Positions 1-6,928 of a stretch of DNA of 9,793 nt are shown here, one piece after another (positions within the stretch are counted from its first letter, which is position 1; every line of letters starts with the position of its first letter). The stretch is taken from positions 1 to 9,793 of the forward strand of contig USJN01000037.1 in NCBI GenBank assembly GCA_900554945.1, in the 5' to 3' direction. A model generated the notes under the pieces. That model saw only the letters and a program-made list of their open reading frames with translations. It did no database searches and was not told the DNA's origin. The DNA is from an uncultured Coriobacteriaceae bacterium (GTDB lineage Bacteria; Actinomycetota; Coriobacteriia; Coriobacteriales; Eggerthellaceae). A program made the position numbers and the translations under genes.

Positions 1-1
1 C

Positions 2-367
2 GTTTCCTTGAAAGAAGTGTCCGAGGCCGAATCCGTTTCGAAGAAATATCTCGAGCAAATTGTTCCCAATTTGGTATCCGCGCAGCTGGTCAAATCGGTT
101 CGCGGTACTGCCGGCGGATATCGGTTGGCTCGTCCGGCGAGCGACATCACCGTCCTCGATGTGCTTGCCGTCACCGAGGGGACGCTTGCGCCCGTTTCCT
201 GTCTTGCTTGCGAAGATGATTTCGACTGCTCGCAGCCTCATATTTGCATCGAGATTGGGGTTTGGAAGGGTCTCGACAAGCTGATCAAGGACTATCTCTC
301 TGGGATCACCTTGCAGGATATTCTCAATCAGGCATCTTCCGTTGCAGCTGATAGCTATTCGATTTAA
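2..367 (+). CDS. Rrf2/IscR-family transcriptional regulator, 5' end cut off by window
   Basis: The frame is open from base 2 and ends at TAA 365-367, giving 121 residues. The family is usually about 140-165 residues, so some 30 N-terminal residues lie outside the window. Seen here are the end of the winged helix-turn-helix (VSLKEVSEAESVSKKYLEQ), the wing (VRGTAGGYRLARP), and the C-terminal region ending in GITLQDILNQ. Between them is a cysteine cluster C-x2-C-x5-C-x5-C, with codons at 200, 209, 227 and 245. The last three match the IscR [2Fe-2S] ligand spacing, but the residue at the IscR His107 position is Ile. Family members sense Fe-S status, cysteine supply or nitrosative stress and bind DNA as dimers. 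With cysK just downstream, a role in cysteine or Fe-S control is a reasonable inference. No terminator follows directly, so transcription may run on to the hairpin at 614-642. Confidence 0.9.
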   Translation, partial: VSLKEVSEAESVSKKYLEQIVPNLVSAQLVKSVRGTAGGYRLARPASDITVLDVLAVTEGTLAPVSCLACEDDFDCSQPHICIEIGVWKGLDKLIKDYLSGITLQDILNQASSVAADSYSI

Positions 368-385
368 CAAAAACGTCGCCCAAAA

Positions 386-413
386 AGTCGACTAATACTG
401 TAGGATTTACCCA
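386..413 (+). promoter_or_regulatory. Candidate operator/promoter element after the Rrf2 gene
   Basis: The stretch holds the perfect 8-bp palindrome AGTCGACT (386-393) followed by GTAGGATTTACCC (400-412). The second piece resembles the cysK promoter region, where GTAGGATAAACGC occurs at 696-708. TAGGAT at 401-406 could be a -10 element for the gene remnant starting at 440, but I see no good -35. That it is an Rrf2 operator is inferred from position and resemblance only. Confidence 0.25.
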
Positions 414-439
414 ACAGCAATTGAGTCGAGGGGGTGCTC

Positions 440-601
440 ATGTCGAAAGTCGAGCAACGGCCTGTTATCGGGATTGTGCCAACACAGGTTCCTGACGAAG
501 ATATCGTGCGTGTGAACGATCACTACACGAAGGCTGTTATCGCGTCGGGTGCGGCCCCACTCGTGCTGCCGATTTGCCGATTGCATTTGACGTTCTCTTA
601 A
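440..601 (+). pseudogene. N-terminal remnant of a peptidase C26 (gamma-glutamyl-GABA hydrolase-like) gene
   Basis: ATG 440 follows a good ribosome binding site (GAGGGGG, 428-434) and opens a 53-codon frame ending at TAA 599-601. The first ~45 residues read like the start of class I glutamine-amidotransferase-like peptidases of the C26 family: RPVIGIVPTQ, then VNDHYTKAVIASGAAPLVLP. In full members this is the first beta strand and the helix before the second strand. The family is normally about 230-260 residues and carries a catalytic Cys-His-Glu triad; all of that is missing. After LPI the frame runs into unrelated residues and stops, 12 bases before a terminator hairpin. An 8-bp tandem duplication lies exactly where similarity ends. 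The intact relatives cleave gamma-glutamyl compounds; this fragment cannot. A real 53-residue peptide is possible but less likely than decay. Confidence 0.65.
567..582 (+). repeat. 8-bp tandem duplication inside the gene remnant
   Basis: TGCCGATT occurs twice in direct contact (567-574 and 575-582). Because 8 is not a multiple of three, the duplication shifts the frame. Taking out one copy changes the continuation from LPICRLHLTFS-stop to LPIAFDVLLTLL, which stays open to a stop near 677. It may be replication slippage, or a target-site duplication left after loss of an inserted element; the sequence alone cannot tell which. Confidence 0.75.
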
Positions 602-613
602 CATTGCTAGCCC

Positions 614-642
614 AACGCCTTCCCAGATGGGAGGGCGTTTTT
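614..642 (+). terminator. Rho-independent terminator after the rrf2/remnant unit
   Basis: An 11-bp stem (AACGCCTTCCC with GGGAGGGCGTT, one G-U pair) closes a 4-base loop and is followed by a run of five T. It ends any transcript coming from rrf2 and the remnant, and so separates cysK from them. Confidence 0.85.
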
Positions 643-674
643 AATTTACAGCGAAAAAAAGTTGGCCAATCTTA

Positions 675-702
675 TTGACAAAACCTATAAGCATAGTAGG
701 AT
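675..702 (+). promoter_or_regulatory. cysK promoter with overlapping partial palindrome
   Basis: A consensus -35 TTGACA (675-680) is followed after 16 bases by TAGGAT (697-702), which keeps the TA and final T of the -10 consensus. Transcription would begin near 709, giving a ~30-base leader before ATG 741. The spacer and -10 contain an imperfect palindrome with outer arms CCTA (684-687) and TAGG (697-700). This would be a natural place for an Rrf2-type repressor to block RNA polymerase; that role is inference. Confidence 0.6.
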
Positions 703-740
703 AAACGCCATCACATAGGAATCGACGAAAGGCGAGAGTC

Positions 741-1673
741 ATGACCATCCACAAAAGCGTATCGGAGCTTATCGGCAACACCCCTCTTGTAGAGCTTTCG
801 AACTTTGAGAAGAACCACGATCTTGGGGCGACCATTCTCGGTAAGGTCGAGCTGTTCAACCCGGCGGGGTCGGTGAAGGACCGCATCGCGAAGGCGATGA
901 TCGACGAGGCTGTGAAGGCTGGCAAGGTGAACGACGACACGGTGCTCATCGAGCCCACTTCGGGCAATACGGGCATCGGTCTTGCCGCGATAGCTGCTGC
1001 TCGGGGCAATCGCCTTATCATCACGATGCCGGAAACGATGTCGATCGAGCGCCGCAACCTTATGAAGGCCTACGGTGCCGAAGTGGTTCTGACCGACGGT
1101 TCGAAGGGCATGAAGGGCGCTATCGCCAAGGCTCAGGAGCTCGCGGGTGAGATTTCCAACTCATTCATCCCGAGTCAGTTTACCAATCCGGCGAATCCGG
1201 CAATTCATGAGGCAACGACCGGCCCTGAGATTTGGAGGGACACCGAGGGCAAGGTCGATATCCTCGTAGCGGGTATTGGCACGGGCGGCACGGTTACCGG
1301 CACGGGCCGCTACCTGAAGTTCCAGAATCCTGACGTGAAGGTCGTCGCGGTTGAGCCTGCGGGCTCCCCGGTTCTCTCCGAAGGCCATGCGGGCGCTCAC
1401 AAGATTCAGGGCATCGGCGCGGGCTTTATTCCCGATACGCTTGATACCTCGGTGTATGACGAGGTCATCGCTGTTGCCGACGAGGATGCGTTCGAAACGG
1501 GCCGCGAGCTCGCCGCAAAGGAGGGTCTGCTTGTCGGCATCTCGTCAGGTGCTGCCGTGTGGGCTGCGGGTCAGCTCGCTCAGCGTCCCGAGAACAAGGG
1601 TAAGACCATCGTGGCCATTCTCCCCGATACCGGTGAGCGCTACTTGTCGACGGCGATGTTCAAGTTCGAGTAG
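741..1673 (+). CDS. cysK: Cysteine synthase A (O-acetylserine sulfhydrylase)
   Basis: This 310-residue protein has the usual length for CysK, a cytosolic PLP enzyme that makes L-cysteine from O-acetyl-L-serine and sulfide, the last step of assimilation. Visible motifs are IGNTPLVEL near residues 11-19; the PLP lysine K46 in PAGSVKDR; the substrate-binding loop TSGNTG at 73-78; PETMSIERR; the glycine-rich phosphate cradle [15 protein letters not shown] in the middle; ISSGAA; and the C-terminal [13 protein letters not shown] 741 is chosen because AAAGGCG (728-734) sits at proper distance and the N-terminus matches the family. There is no regulatory C-terminal domain of the cystathionine beta-synthase type. 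The gene has its own promoter and faces mnmA, with a shared hairpin between them. The neighbouring Rrf2 gene is a candidate regulator. CysM-like or O-phosphoserine-using variants cannot be fully excluded. Confidence 0.97.
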   Translation: MTIHKSVSELIGNTPLVELSNFEKNHDLGATILGKVELFNPAGSVKDRIAKAMIDEAVKAGKVNDDTVLIEPTSGNTGIGLAAIAAARGNRLIITMPETMSIERRNLMKAYGAEVVLTDGSKGMKGAIAKAQELAGEISNSFIPSQFTNPANPAIHEATTGPEIWRDTEGKVDILVAGIGTGGTVTGTGRYLKFQNPDVKVVAVEPAGSPVLSEGHAGAHKIQGIGAGFIPDTLDTSVYDEVIAVADEDAFETGRELAAKEGLLVGISSGAAVWAAGQLAQRPENKGKTIVAILPDTGERYLSTAMFKFE

Positions 1674-1797
1674 CGAGTTAGCTTGGGAGCGCGGCGCCCG
1701 CGTCGCACAACCTGAGTACTGCTGATTCTTCTTCACATACCCAAGGCGGCACGACGGCTTTCTTCCCCTCTCTCCGTCTAGGCTGTTGATGCCGCAA

Positions 1798-1843
1798 AGC
1801 GAAGCCCCCTCGATGAATGAACTCGGATCGAGGGGGCTTCGCT
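1798..1843. terminator. Bidirectional terminator between cysK and mnmA
   Basis: A perfect 17-bp inverted repeat (1798-1814 with 1827-1843) surrounds a 12-base loop. It lies between two converging genes, and the mnmA stop codon (1842-1844) overlaps the foot of the stem. Neither side has a long T run; the mnmA side continues with TTTG. Its length and position still argue for transcription stop and RNA 3'-end protection on both strands. Confidence 0.75.
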
Positions 1844-2963
1844 ACATGTCGACGATGGTGCCGCCGCCGACGACGGTGTCGCCATCGTAAAGGACGAGCG
1901 CTTGGCCTGGTGCTGCGGCTCGTTGCGGCTCATCGAACTCCATCACGAGCATGTTGTCCTCGATGCGCGCCCATCCAGGTTGCGCCTTCATGCGGTAATG
2001 CGTCTTGGCCGTCACGCGCAAAGGCTCGTCGATGGAGGCGACGGAAATCAGGTTCACGTCGTTCGCGCGAACGGTTGCGGCGCGCGTTTCGGAGTCGGTT
2101 CCCACGACAAGGGTGTTGGTCTCAGCGTCTTTGCGGAAAACGAATAACGGCTCACCTGCGGCAACGCCGATTCCCTTGCGCTGGCCGATGGTGTAGCGGT
2201 CGATTCCCCTATGCTCGCCGAGGACCTTGCCGCGCACATCGACGATGGGGCCGGGCCCGAAAGCGTGCCCGCAACGCCGTTCGATGAAGCTCGCGTAATC
2301 GCCGTCGGGCACGAAGCAGATGTCCTGACTCTCGCTTTTCCCCGCGTTGTCGAATCCTGCTTCACGTGCAAGTTCGCGAACCTCAGGCTTCGTCAGTTCC
2401 CCAAGCGGGAACAGCATATGGGCGAGCGTATCCTGTGTGAGGTGGAAAAGGACGTAGCTTTGGTCCTTCTTTGGGTCAAGCCCGCATTTTAGCAGGTAGC
2501 GGCCCGTTTTCTCATCGTAAGCGCGCCTGGCGTAATGCCCGGTCGCCACGTAGTCGAAATTCAGCTGGCGGCGGCGCTTCTGCAGGGCGTCGAACTTCAC
2601 GTAGCGGTTGCAGTCGATGCAGGGGTTGGGCGTTCGACCGCACAGGTACTCCTCGCAGAAGCGGTCAATCACTTCGCGTCCGAAAAGTCCCTGGTAGTTG
2701 AAGACGAAGTAGTCCATCCCCAAACTGAAGGCCACCTGACGCGCGTCTTCGATGTCGCGCGAGGAGCAGCAGGTGCTTTCACCCACGATGCCCGAGTCGG
2801 GGTTGCCCCCGTCGATTCCGCACGCTGATCCCTCGAGGTCGTCGTTGCTGAAGAGTTTGCAGGTGGTGCCCGTGGCCTCGTAGCCCTGACGGCACAGCAA
2901 GAGGGCGGCAACGGAGCTGTCGACGCCGCCGCTCATTGCGACAAGAACGCGTTCCCTACTCAC
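1842..2963 (-). CDS. mnmA: tRNA-specific 2-thiouridylase MnmA
   Basis: The 373-residue protein transfers sulfur to U34 of Lys, Glu and Gln tRNAs, using ATP to adenylate the base and sulfur passed from a cysteine desulfurase. Visible are the N-terminal PP-loop VAMSGGVDSSVAA (residues 8-20), a Cys-rich insert (CCSSRDIEDAR around 65-75), the catalytic loop GRTPNPCIDCNRYVKF, where C118 aligns with E. coli C102, TGHYAR (141-146), and the second catalytic cysteine C216 in SQDICFVPDGDY. GRTPNPCIDCN in place of the proteobacterial NPDILCN form is a lineage feature. The start is GTG 2963, supported by a GGAGG site and by the match to other MnmA N-termini; the first internal ATG would cut into the PP-loop. 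It overlaps the 3' end of the ABC transporter gene by 8 bp and is probably translated from the same message. No desulfurase gene is in the window. Confidence 0.96.
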   Translation of the reverse strand: MSRERVLVAMSGGVDSSVAALLLCRQGYEATGTTCKLFSNDDLEGSACGIDGGNPDSGIVGESTCCSSRDIEDARQVAFSLGMDYFVFNYQGLFGREVIDRFCEEYLCGRTPNPCIDCNRYVKFDALQKRRRQLNFDYVATGHYARRAYDEKTGRYLLKCGLDPKKDQSYVLFHLTQDTLAHMLFPLGELTKPEVRELAREAGFDNAGKSESQDICFVPDGDYASFIERRCGHAFGPGPIVDVRGKVLGEHRGIDRYTIGQRKGIGVAAGEPLFVFRKDAETNTLVVGTDSETRAATVRANDVNLISVASIDEPLRVTAKTHYRMKAQPGWARIEDNMLVMEFDEPQRAAAPGQALVLYDGDTVVGGGTIVDM

Positions 2964-5900
2964 TGCGCAACGCCTCCACCGGGTCTTTGCGGCTCGCCGC
3001 GCTTGAAGGGATAAGCCCCGACAGGAACGTGAGGAACACGCTGATGGCGACCAGGATCACCGCCGCTTGCCAGGGGAGTATGGCGACGTTGGGCACATCG
3101 AACAGCGCATAGACGATCGCGTTTGCGGGAATGCACCCAAGTGCGGTCACCCCGATGCCGATAAGCCCTGCGACCAGGCCAACGATCACCGTCTCCGCGT
3201 TGAACACGCGTCCGATGTCGCCTTTGCTCGCGCCGATCGAGCGCAGGATGCCAATTTCCTTCTTGCGCTCGAGGACGCTGATGTAGGTGATCACGCCGAT
3301 CATGATCGAGGACACCACAAGAGAGATGGCCACGAAGGCAACGAGCACGTAGCTGATCATGTTCACGATGGTCGTGACCGAGCTCATGAGCGCGCCGACG
3401 ATATCGGTGTAGGAAACCGCCTTGTCGTCTTCGCCTTCCGCTTTCATCTTGTCGTTGTACCCGTCGAGGATGTCGATGACGCCCTGCTTGCTCTCGAAGT
3501 CCTTCGGGTAGATGTCGATGCTCGCGGGCTTCGCGTAGTCGGCGTAGCCGAGCTTGTTGAGGTTGCCGTCGAAGGACGTGGTCTCGGAGCTCATGAGCGA
3601 CATCATGAGCTCGGTGAGCTCCTTCTCGTCCATGTTCATCTGGAACGCGTCGGCGAAAGCGCTCTCGTCCACGTGCATCGCGGTGGCCATGTTGGCGGAA
3701 AGCTGCCCCATGACCTGGGTCATCGCCGCTTGCATCTGCGTTTGCATGGCGCTTACCACCTGATTCATGTAGCTGCTCATGGTGGCTTGCAGGTAGGCTT
3801 GGATCTTCTGCGCGAGCTCGGCTTGCATCTCGCTCGTGTCGATGATGCCCGGCAGCGCGTCGCTCACGAGCTTCTGCGCTCGTTCGGTTGCGAGGTACTC
3901 GTTGAAGCTAGGCGCCGGCTTGCCCTGTTGTACCTGCTCGCTGTAGTAAGCGAAGTAGTCTTTCTCGACTGCCGCCATGAGCGCCGCCGCCGCTTCCTTG
4001 TTGATGGTCGGCTGACCGCTGACCTGGAACTCCGAGGGATCCATCTCGGGTGCGGCGGGAAGGTCGCTCGCGGCGCCCGACAAATCGAGCGAGCTCATGT
4101 CGACCGAGAGCGCGTCGGAGTCGATTTGAAATGCCGCCTGCAGCTTGTTCCCGTCGATGGTGAACAGGGAGCTCATGTCGAAGCTCGAGTCCTCGGCGTC
4201 CGCTTCTTCCACGAACGACTTGCCGGTGAAGACGTTCATCGCGCTGTCCGCCAGCTGGTCTTTGACGATCTGCGAATCTGCAGCCTCGTCGATGATGTGG
4301 CTCACCATGTCGCTCGTGTAGTAGAAGCCGGTTTGCAGCGAGGTGATCTTCGCGCCCGCCTTCGGCTTCACGATGCCGCAGATGTGCACGTCTTCTCCCG
4401 AGTTAACCAGGTCGCGCATGTAATCGGCGTCGTCGCTTTTGTTCTTCCACACGTGGTAGTCGGAATCGTATTGATAGTAGTTGGTGGCGGCGACCAGCTT
4501 GAACGTCACGCCCATGAGCTGGTCGTACGTGAGCGTCATGTAGTCGTCGGGCGCATCGACCTCTTCCTCGTTGGCAAACGCGCGCACCATGTCGTCGAGC
4601 TCGCTGTGATCGCGCAGCCCCATGGTGTAGAGCATGAAGTCGCTCACCTTGCCATTGGGGGTGAGCACGAGCACGATGTCGTTGTATCTTTGCGGCCATG
4701 TGCCCGCCACGACGTCGTATTGGTCCTGGTAAAGATCGGGATCGCTCGGCATCTCGTAGAAGACGTTGGTGGACATCATCGAGGACATGATGCCGTTGGC
4801 GGAAGTGGCCGATCCGAACCCGATGGAGGAAAAGGACTTGTCGGGGTTGACCTGCCGCACGCCGTCTTCGGTGTCGGAGCTGAACAGCTGCGGGGTGATG
4901 CTGTAGCCGTATTCGATGGAGTTCACGTACTGGTCGATCCCCGAATCGCCGTTGTCTAGGTATTCCTTTAAGCTGGCGAGGTCGTTGCTGCCGATGCTGC
5001 CGAACATGCCGGTCACCATCTTCGACTCGCCGACGGTGCCGCCGTCCGCATCGCCGTTCGAGTTGCCGGTTTGCCCCGCGTCCTGCGAGTCCCCGCTGCC
5101 CGAGGAGCTGCCCCGGGCGCCCATGCCCATGGTCATGAGGCTCGTCATGTCGAAGCCCTGGTTCTCGATGGAAAGCGGATACTCGGAAAGCGTTTCCTCC
5201 TCGACGTTGGCGATGTAGCTGTTCACGCCGTTCGCGAGCGAGAGGATCGCGGCGATGCCGATGATGCCGATCGACCCCGCAAAGGCGGTCATGAGTGTGC
5301 GGCCCTTCTTCGTGAGCAGGTTGTTCCAAGAAAGGGACAACGCCGTGAGAAAGCTCATCGACGTGCGGCGAACCTGCTTCTTGCTCGCGCGCATGTCTTC
5401 GGGTGCGGGATCGAAGGGGTCGGAGTCGCTGCGAATGACGCCGTCCGCCAGGTTTACGATGCGCGTTGCGTATCGTTCGGCCAGTTCAGGGTTGTGGGTG
5501 ACCATGATGACGAGCCGATCGTTTGCGATTTCGGTCAAGAGGTCCATGATCTGCACGCTCGTTTTGGAATCGAGCGCGCCAGTGGGCTCGTCGGCTAAGA
5601 GGATCTCGGGGTCGTTGATGAGTGCGCGCGCGATTGCGACGCGCTGCATCTGTCCGCCCGACAGCTGGCTCGGCTTCTTGTCCACGTGATCGCCAAGCCC
5701 CACTTTCCGCAACGCGTCGAGTGCGCGGGTGCGACGCTCTGCGCGCGAAACGCCCGACAGCGTGAGCGCCAGCTCCACGTTCGCCAGGATGGTCTGGTGG
5801 GGGATGAGGTTGTAGGCCTGGAAGACGAACCCGATGCGGTTGTTGCGGAAAGTGTCCCAGTCGCGGTCCTTGTATTCCTTGGTCGAGATGCCGTCGATGA

Positions 5901-6087
5901 CGAGGTCGCCCGTGTCGTAGTGGTCGAGCCCGCCGATGATGTTGAGCAGCGTCGTCTTCCCCGAACCCGACGGCCCGAGGATCGCCACGAACTCGCTGTC
6001 GCGGAAGGAGATGGACACGTCGTCGAGCGCGGTTTGGGTGAAGCTGCCGGTGGTATAGGCTTTGCGGATATTGCGAAGCTGGAGCAT
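2956..6087 (-). CDS. MacB-like ABC transporter, fused ATPase and FtsX-type permease
   Basis: The 1043-residue protein begins with a complete ABC ATPase: Walker [10 protein letters not shown] (38-46), Q-loop Q90, signature LSGGQ (142-146), Walker B ILLADE (162-167) and switch H198. A basic linker leads to membrane helix 1 (about 263-288). A roughly 615-residue outside region follows, then three helices (about 906-934, 963-992, 1003-1028) forming an FtsX/MacB_PCD permease end with [16 protein letters not shown]. It ends at TAG 2956-2958. The outside region starts with a Gly/Ser-rich linker (320-356) and includes a Met/Gln/Ala-rich helical stretch (754-832), and is far larger than in MacB (about 650 residues in all). 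MacB-type pumps use ATP to drive outside-facing conformational change and export peptides, antibiotics or lipoproteins; the substrate here is unknown. ATG 6087 is preceded by AAAGGCG at 6 bases. The gene is divergent from ferritin and overlaps mnmA downstream. Confidence 0.93.
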   Translation of the reverse strand: MLQLRNIRKAYTTGSFTQTALDDVSISFRDSEFVAILGPSGSGKTTLLNIIGGLDHYDTGDLVIDGISTKEYKDRDWDTFRNNRIGFVFQAYNLIPHQTILANVELALTLSGVSRAERRTRALDALRKVGLGDHVDKKPSQLSGGQMQRVAIARALINDPEILLADEPTGALDSKTSVQIMDLLTEIANDRLVIMVTHNPELAERYATRIVNLADGVIRSDSDPFDPAPEDMRASKKQVRRTSMSFLTALSLSWNNLLTKKGRTLMTAFAGSIGIIGIAAILSLANGVNSYIANVEEETLSEYPLSIENQGFDMTSLMTMGMGARGSSSGSGDSQDAGQTGNSNGDADGGTVGESKMVTGMFGSIGSNDLASLKEYLDNGDSGIDQYVNSIEYGYSITPQLFSSDTEDGVRQVNPDKSFSSIGFGSATSANGIMSSMMSTNVFYEMPSDPDLYQDQYDVVAGTWPQRYNDIVLVLTPNGKVSDFMLYTMGLRDHSELDDMVRAFANEEEVDAPDDYMTLTYDQLMGVTFKLVAATNYYQYDSDYHVWKNKSDDADYMRDLVNSGEDVHICGIVKPKAGAKITSLQTGFYYTSDMVSHIIDEAADSQIVKDQLADSAMNVFTGKSFVEEADAEDSSFDMSSLFTIDGNKLQAAFQIDSDALSVDMSSLDLSGAASDLPAAPEMDPSEFQVSGQPTINKEAAAALMAAVEKDYFAYYSEQVQQGKPAPSFNEYLATERAQKLVSDALPGIIDTSEMQAELAQKIQAYLQATMSSYMNQVVSAMQTQMQAAMTQVMGQLSANMATAMHVDESAFADAFQMNMDEKELTELMMSLMSSETTSFDGNLNKLGYADYAKPASIDIYPKDFESKQGVIDILDGYNDKMKAEGEDDKAVSYTDIVGALMSSVTTIVNMISYVLVAFVAISLVVSSIMIGVITYISVLERKKEIGILRSIGASKGDIGRVFNAETVIVGLVAGLIGIGVTALGCIPANAIVYALFDVPNVAILPWQAAVILVAISVFLTFLSGLIPSSAASRKDPVEALRSE
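2973..2977 (-). promoter_or_regulatory. Ribosome binding site that fixes the mnmA GTG start
   Basis: On the reverse strand GGAGG lies 9 bases before GTG 2963, inside the last codons of the ABC transporter gene. It supports GTG over the internal ATG ten codons in, and indicates coupled translation of the two genes. Confidence 0.7.
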
Positions 6088-6121
6088 CTACGTCGCCTTT
6101 CGATACTGATTGAACTGCTTT

Positions 6122-6127
6122 ATTGTA
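6122..6127 (-). promoter_or_regulatory. Candidate -10 element for the ABC transporter-mnmA unit
   Basis: The reverse strand reads CGTACAAT, with TACAAT (5 of 6 to TATAAT) ending 34 bases before ATG 6087. I find no convincing -35 at 16-18 bases. The same CGTACAAT octamer precedes the gene at 9172-9540, which slightly raises its credibility. Confidence 0.35.
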
Positions 6128-6178
6128 CGTACCCTACTCGCGTGCGTGGATCCTGTTTCCGAATCGACACGAAAGGAC

Positions 6179-6207
6179 TTGTAAAAACTAATGAGACGAA
6201 ATACTAT
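6179..6207 (+). promoter_or_regulatory. Ferritin promoter
   Basis: TTGTAA (6179-6184) and TACTAT (6202-6207) are 17 bases apart, close to the sigma-70 consensus. Transcription would begin near 6214, leaving a ~50-base leader. I see no clear Fur or IdeR/DtxR box, so iron control at this promoter is not shown. Confidence 0.55.
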
Positions 6208-6262
6208 TAACTGGTTGACTTCCTAAACGGTGCCGACCGGCATCGGGAAAGAGAGGGCTGTT

Positions 6263-6778
6263 ATGGACAAGAAGGTATACGAGCTTCTGAACGACCAGAT
6301 CAACAAGGAGTTTTACTCGGCGTACCTTTATCTTTCGTTCGCCGACTACTATGAGGAGGAGGGGCTTTCCGGCTTCGCGAACTGGTATGAGATCCAGGCG
6401 CAGGAAGAGCGGGATCACGCGCTCATCTTCCGCAACTACCTGCACGAGAACGGGTGCAAGGTGAAACTCGGCGCGATTGCCCAGCCCGACCTGGAGTTCA
6501 CGAGCCATCTTGGGCCGCTTGAGGCGGCGCTTGAGCACGAGAAGTACATCACGTCGACCATCAACGACATCTATGACGCCGCCATGGAAGCGAAGGATTG
6601 GCGCACGATGAAGTTCCTCGACTGGTTCATCTCGGAGCAGCAGGAAGAAGAAGACAACGCAGACACCATGGTCACGCGCATGAAGCTTTTCGGTGGCGAC
6701 GCGAAGGCGCTCTACGACCTCGACCAGGAGAATGCGGCGCGCGTTTACGTCGTGCCCTCGCCGCTCGCGAACGCGTAG
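6263..6778 (+). CDS. ftnA: Non-heme bacterial ferritin (FtnA type)
   Basis: The 171-residue protein is close in length to E. coli FtnA (165). Ferritins build 24-subunit cytosolic shells that oxidise Fe(II) and store it as mineral. The ferroxidase residues are in place, one position earlier than in E. coli: E16 (NKEFYSAYLY), E49 and H52 (AQEERDHA), E93 (LEHEK), Q126 and E129 (SEQQEEEDNADTM); E125 corresponds to the third-iron site. The heme-binding Met of bacterioferritin is not apparent. ATG 6263 is chosen because GAGAGGG precedes it by 6 bases and the N-terminus MDKKVYELLNDQIN matches the family; an in-frame GTG at 6230 would add 11 unlike residues. The C-terminal tail VYVVPSPLANA is a little longer than usual. 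It has its own promoter, diverges from the ABC transporter and converges on the next gene. Confidence 0.96.
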   Translation: MDKKVYELLNDQINKEFYSAYLYLSFADYYEEEGLSGFANWYEIQAQEERDHALIFRNYLHENGCKVKLGAIAQPDLEFTSHLGPLEAALEHEKYITSTINDIYDAAMEAKDWRTMKFLDWFISEQQEEEDNADTMVTRMKLFGGDAKALYDLDQENAARVYVVPSPLANA

Positions 6779-6861
6779 CGCGGAGAGTCCTGCGCGCGGA
6801 GCTGCCTGGGGGCGCTGGGCGCTTCCCAAAGATGCGACTCCCATTCCCACCCCGAGAAAGC

Positions 6862-6899
6862 GAAGAGCCCGCATGGGATGTGCGGGCTCTTCTCGTTTT
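6862..6899. terminator. Terminator between ferritin and the Q/P/Y-tail membrane protein gene
   Basis: A perfect 12-bp stem (GAAGAGCCCGCA with TGCGGGCTCTTC) closes a 7-base loop; TTTT follows at 6896-6899 on the forward strand. On the reverse strand the T-richness is weaker, but the position between converging genes suggests it works both ways. Confidence 0.85.
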
Positions 6900-6928
6900 A
6901 CCTGGCGGTTCGCGACTCCAACTCGCGG

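Noticed and set aside
407..604. A 65-codon reverse frame opposite the gene remnant
   Set aside because: No ribosome binding site or family resemblance; the forward reading gives a recognisable protein N-terminus.
3067..4959. A 630-codon open frame on the forward strand opposite the ABC transporter
   Set aside because: It lies fully antisense to a clear ABC permease, is dominated by V/H/D/R as expected from the complementary codons of a GC-rich gene, and shows no family motif.
4403..5329. A 308-codon reverse-strand frame inside the ABC transporter gene
   Set aside because: It is an off-frame reading of the same strand with very high Arg/His content; the transporter frame explains the DNA.
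6215..6220. TTGACT as a ferritin -35
   Set aside because: The position 17 bases downstream reads CGGCAT, no -10; the TTGTAA/TACTAT pair just upstream fits much better.
6230..6262. Extended ferritin start at GTG 6230
   Set aside because: The added residues do not match ferritins, while ATG 6263 has a proper ribosome binding site.
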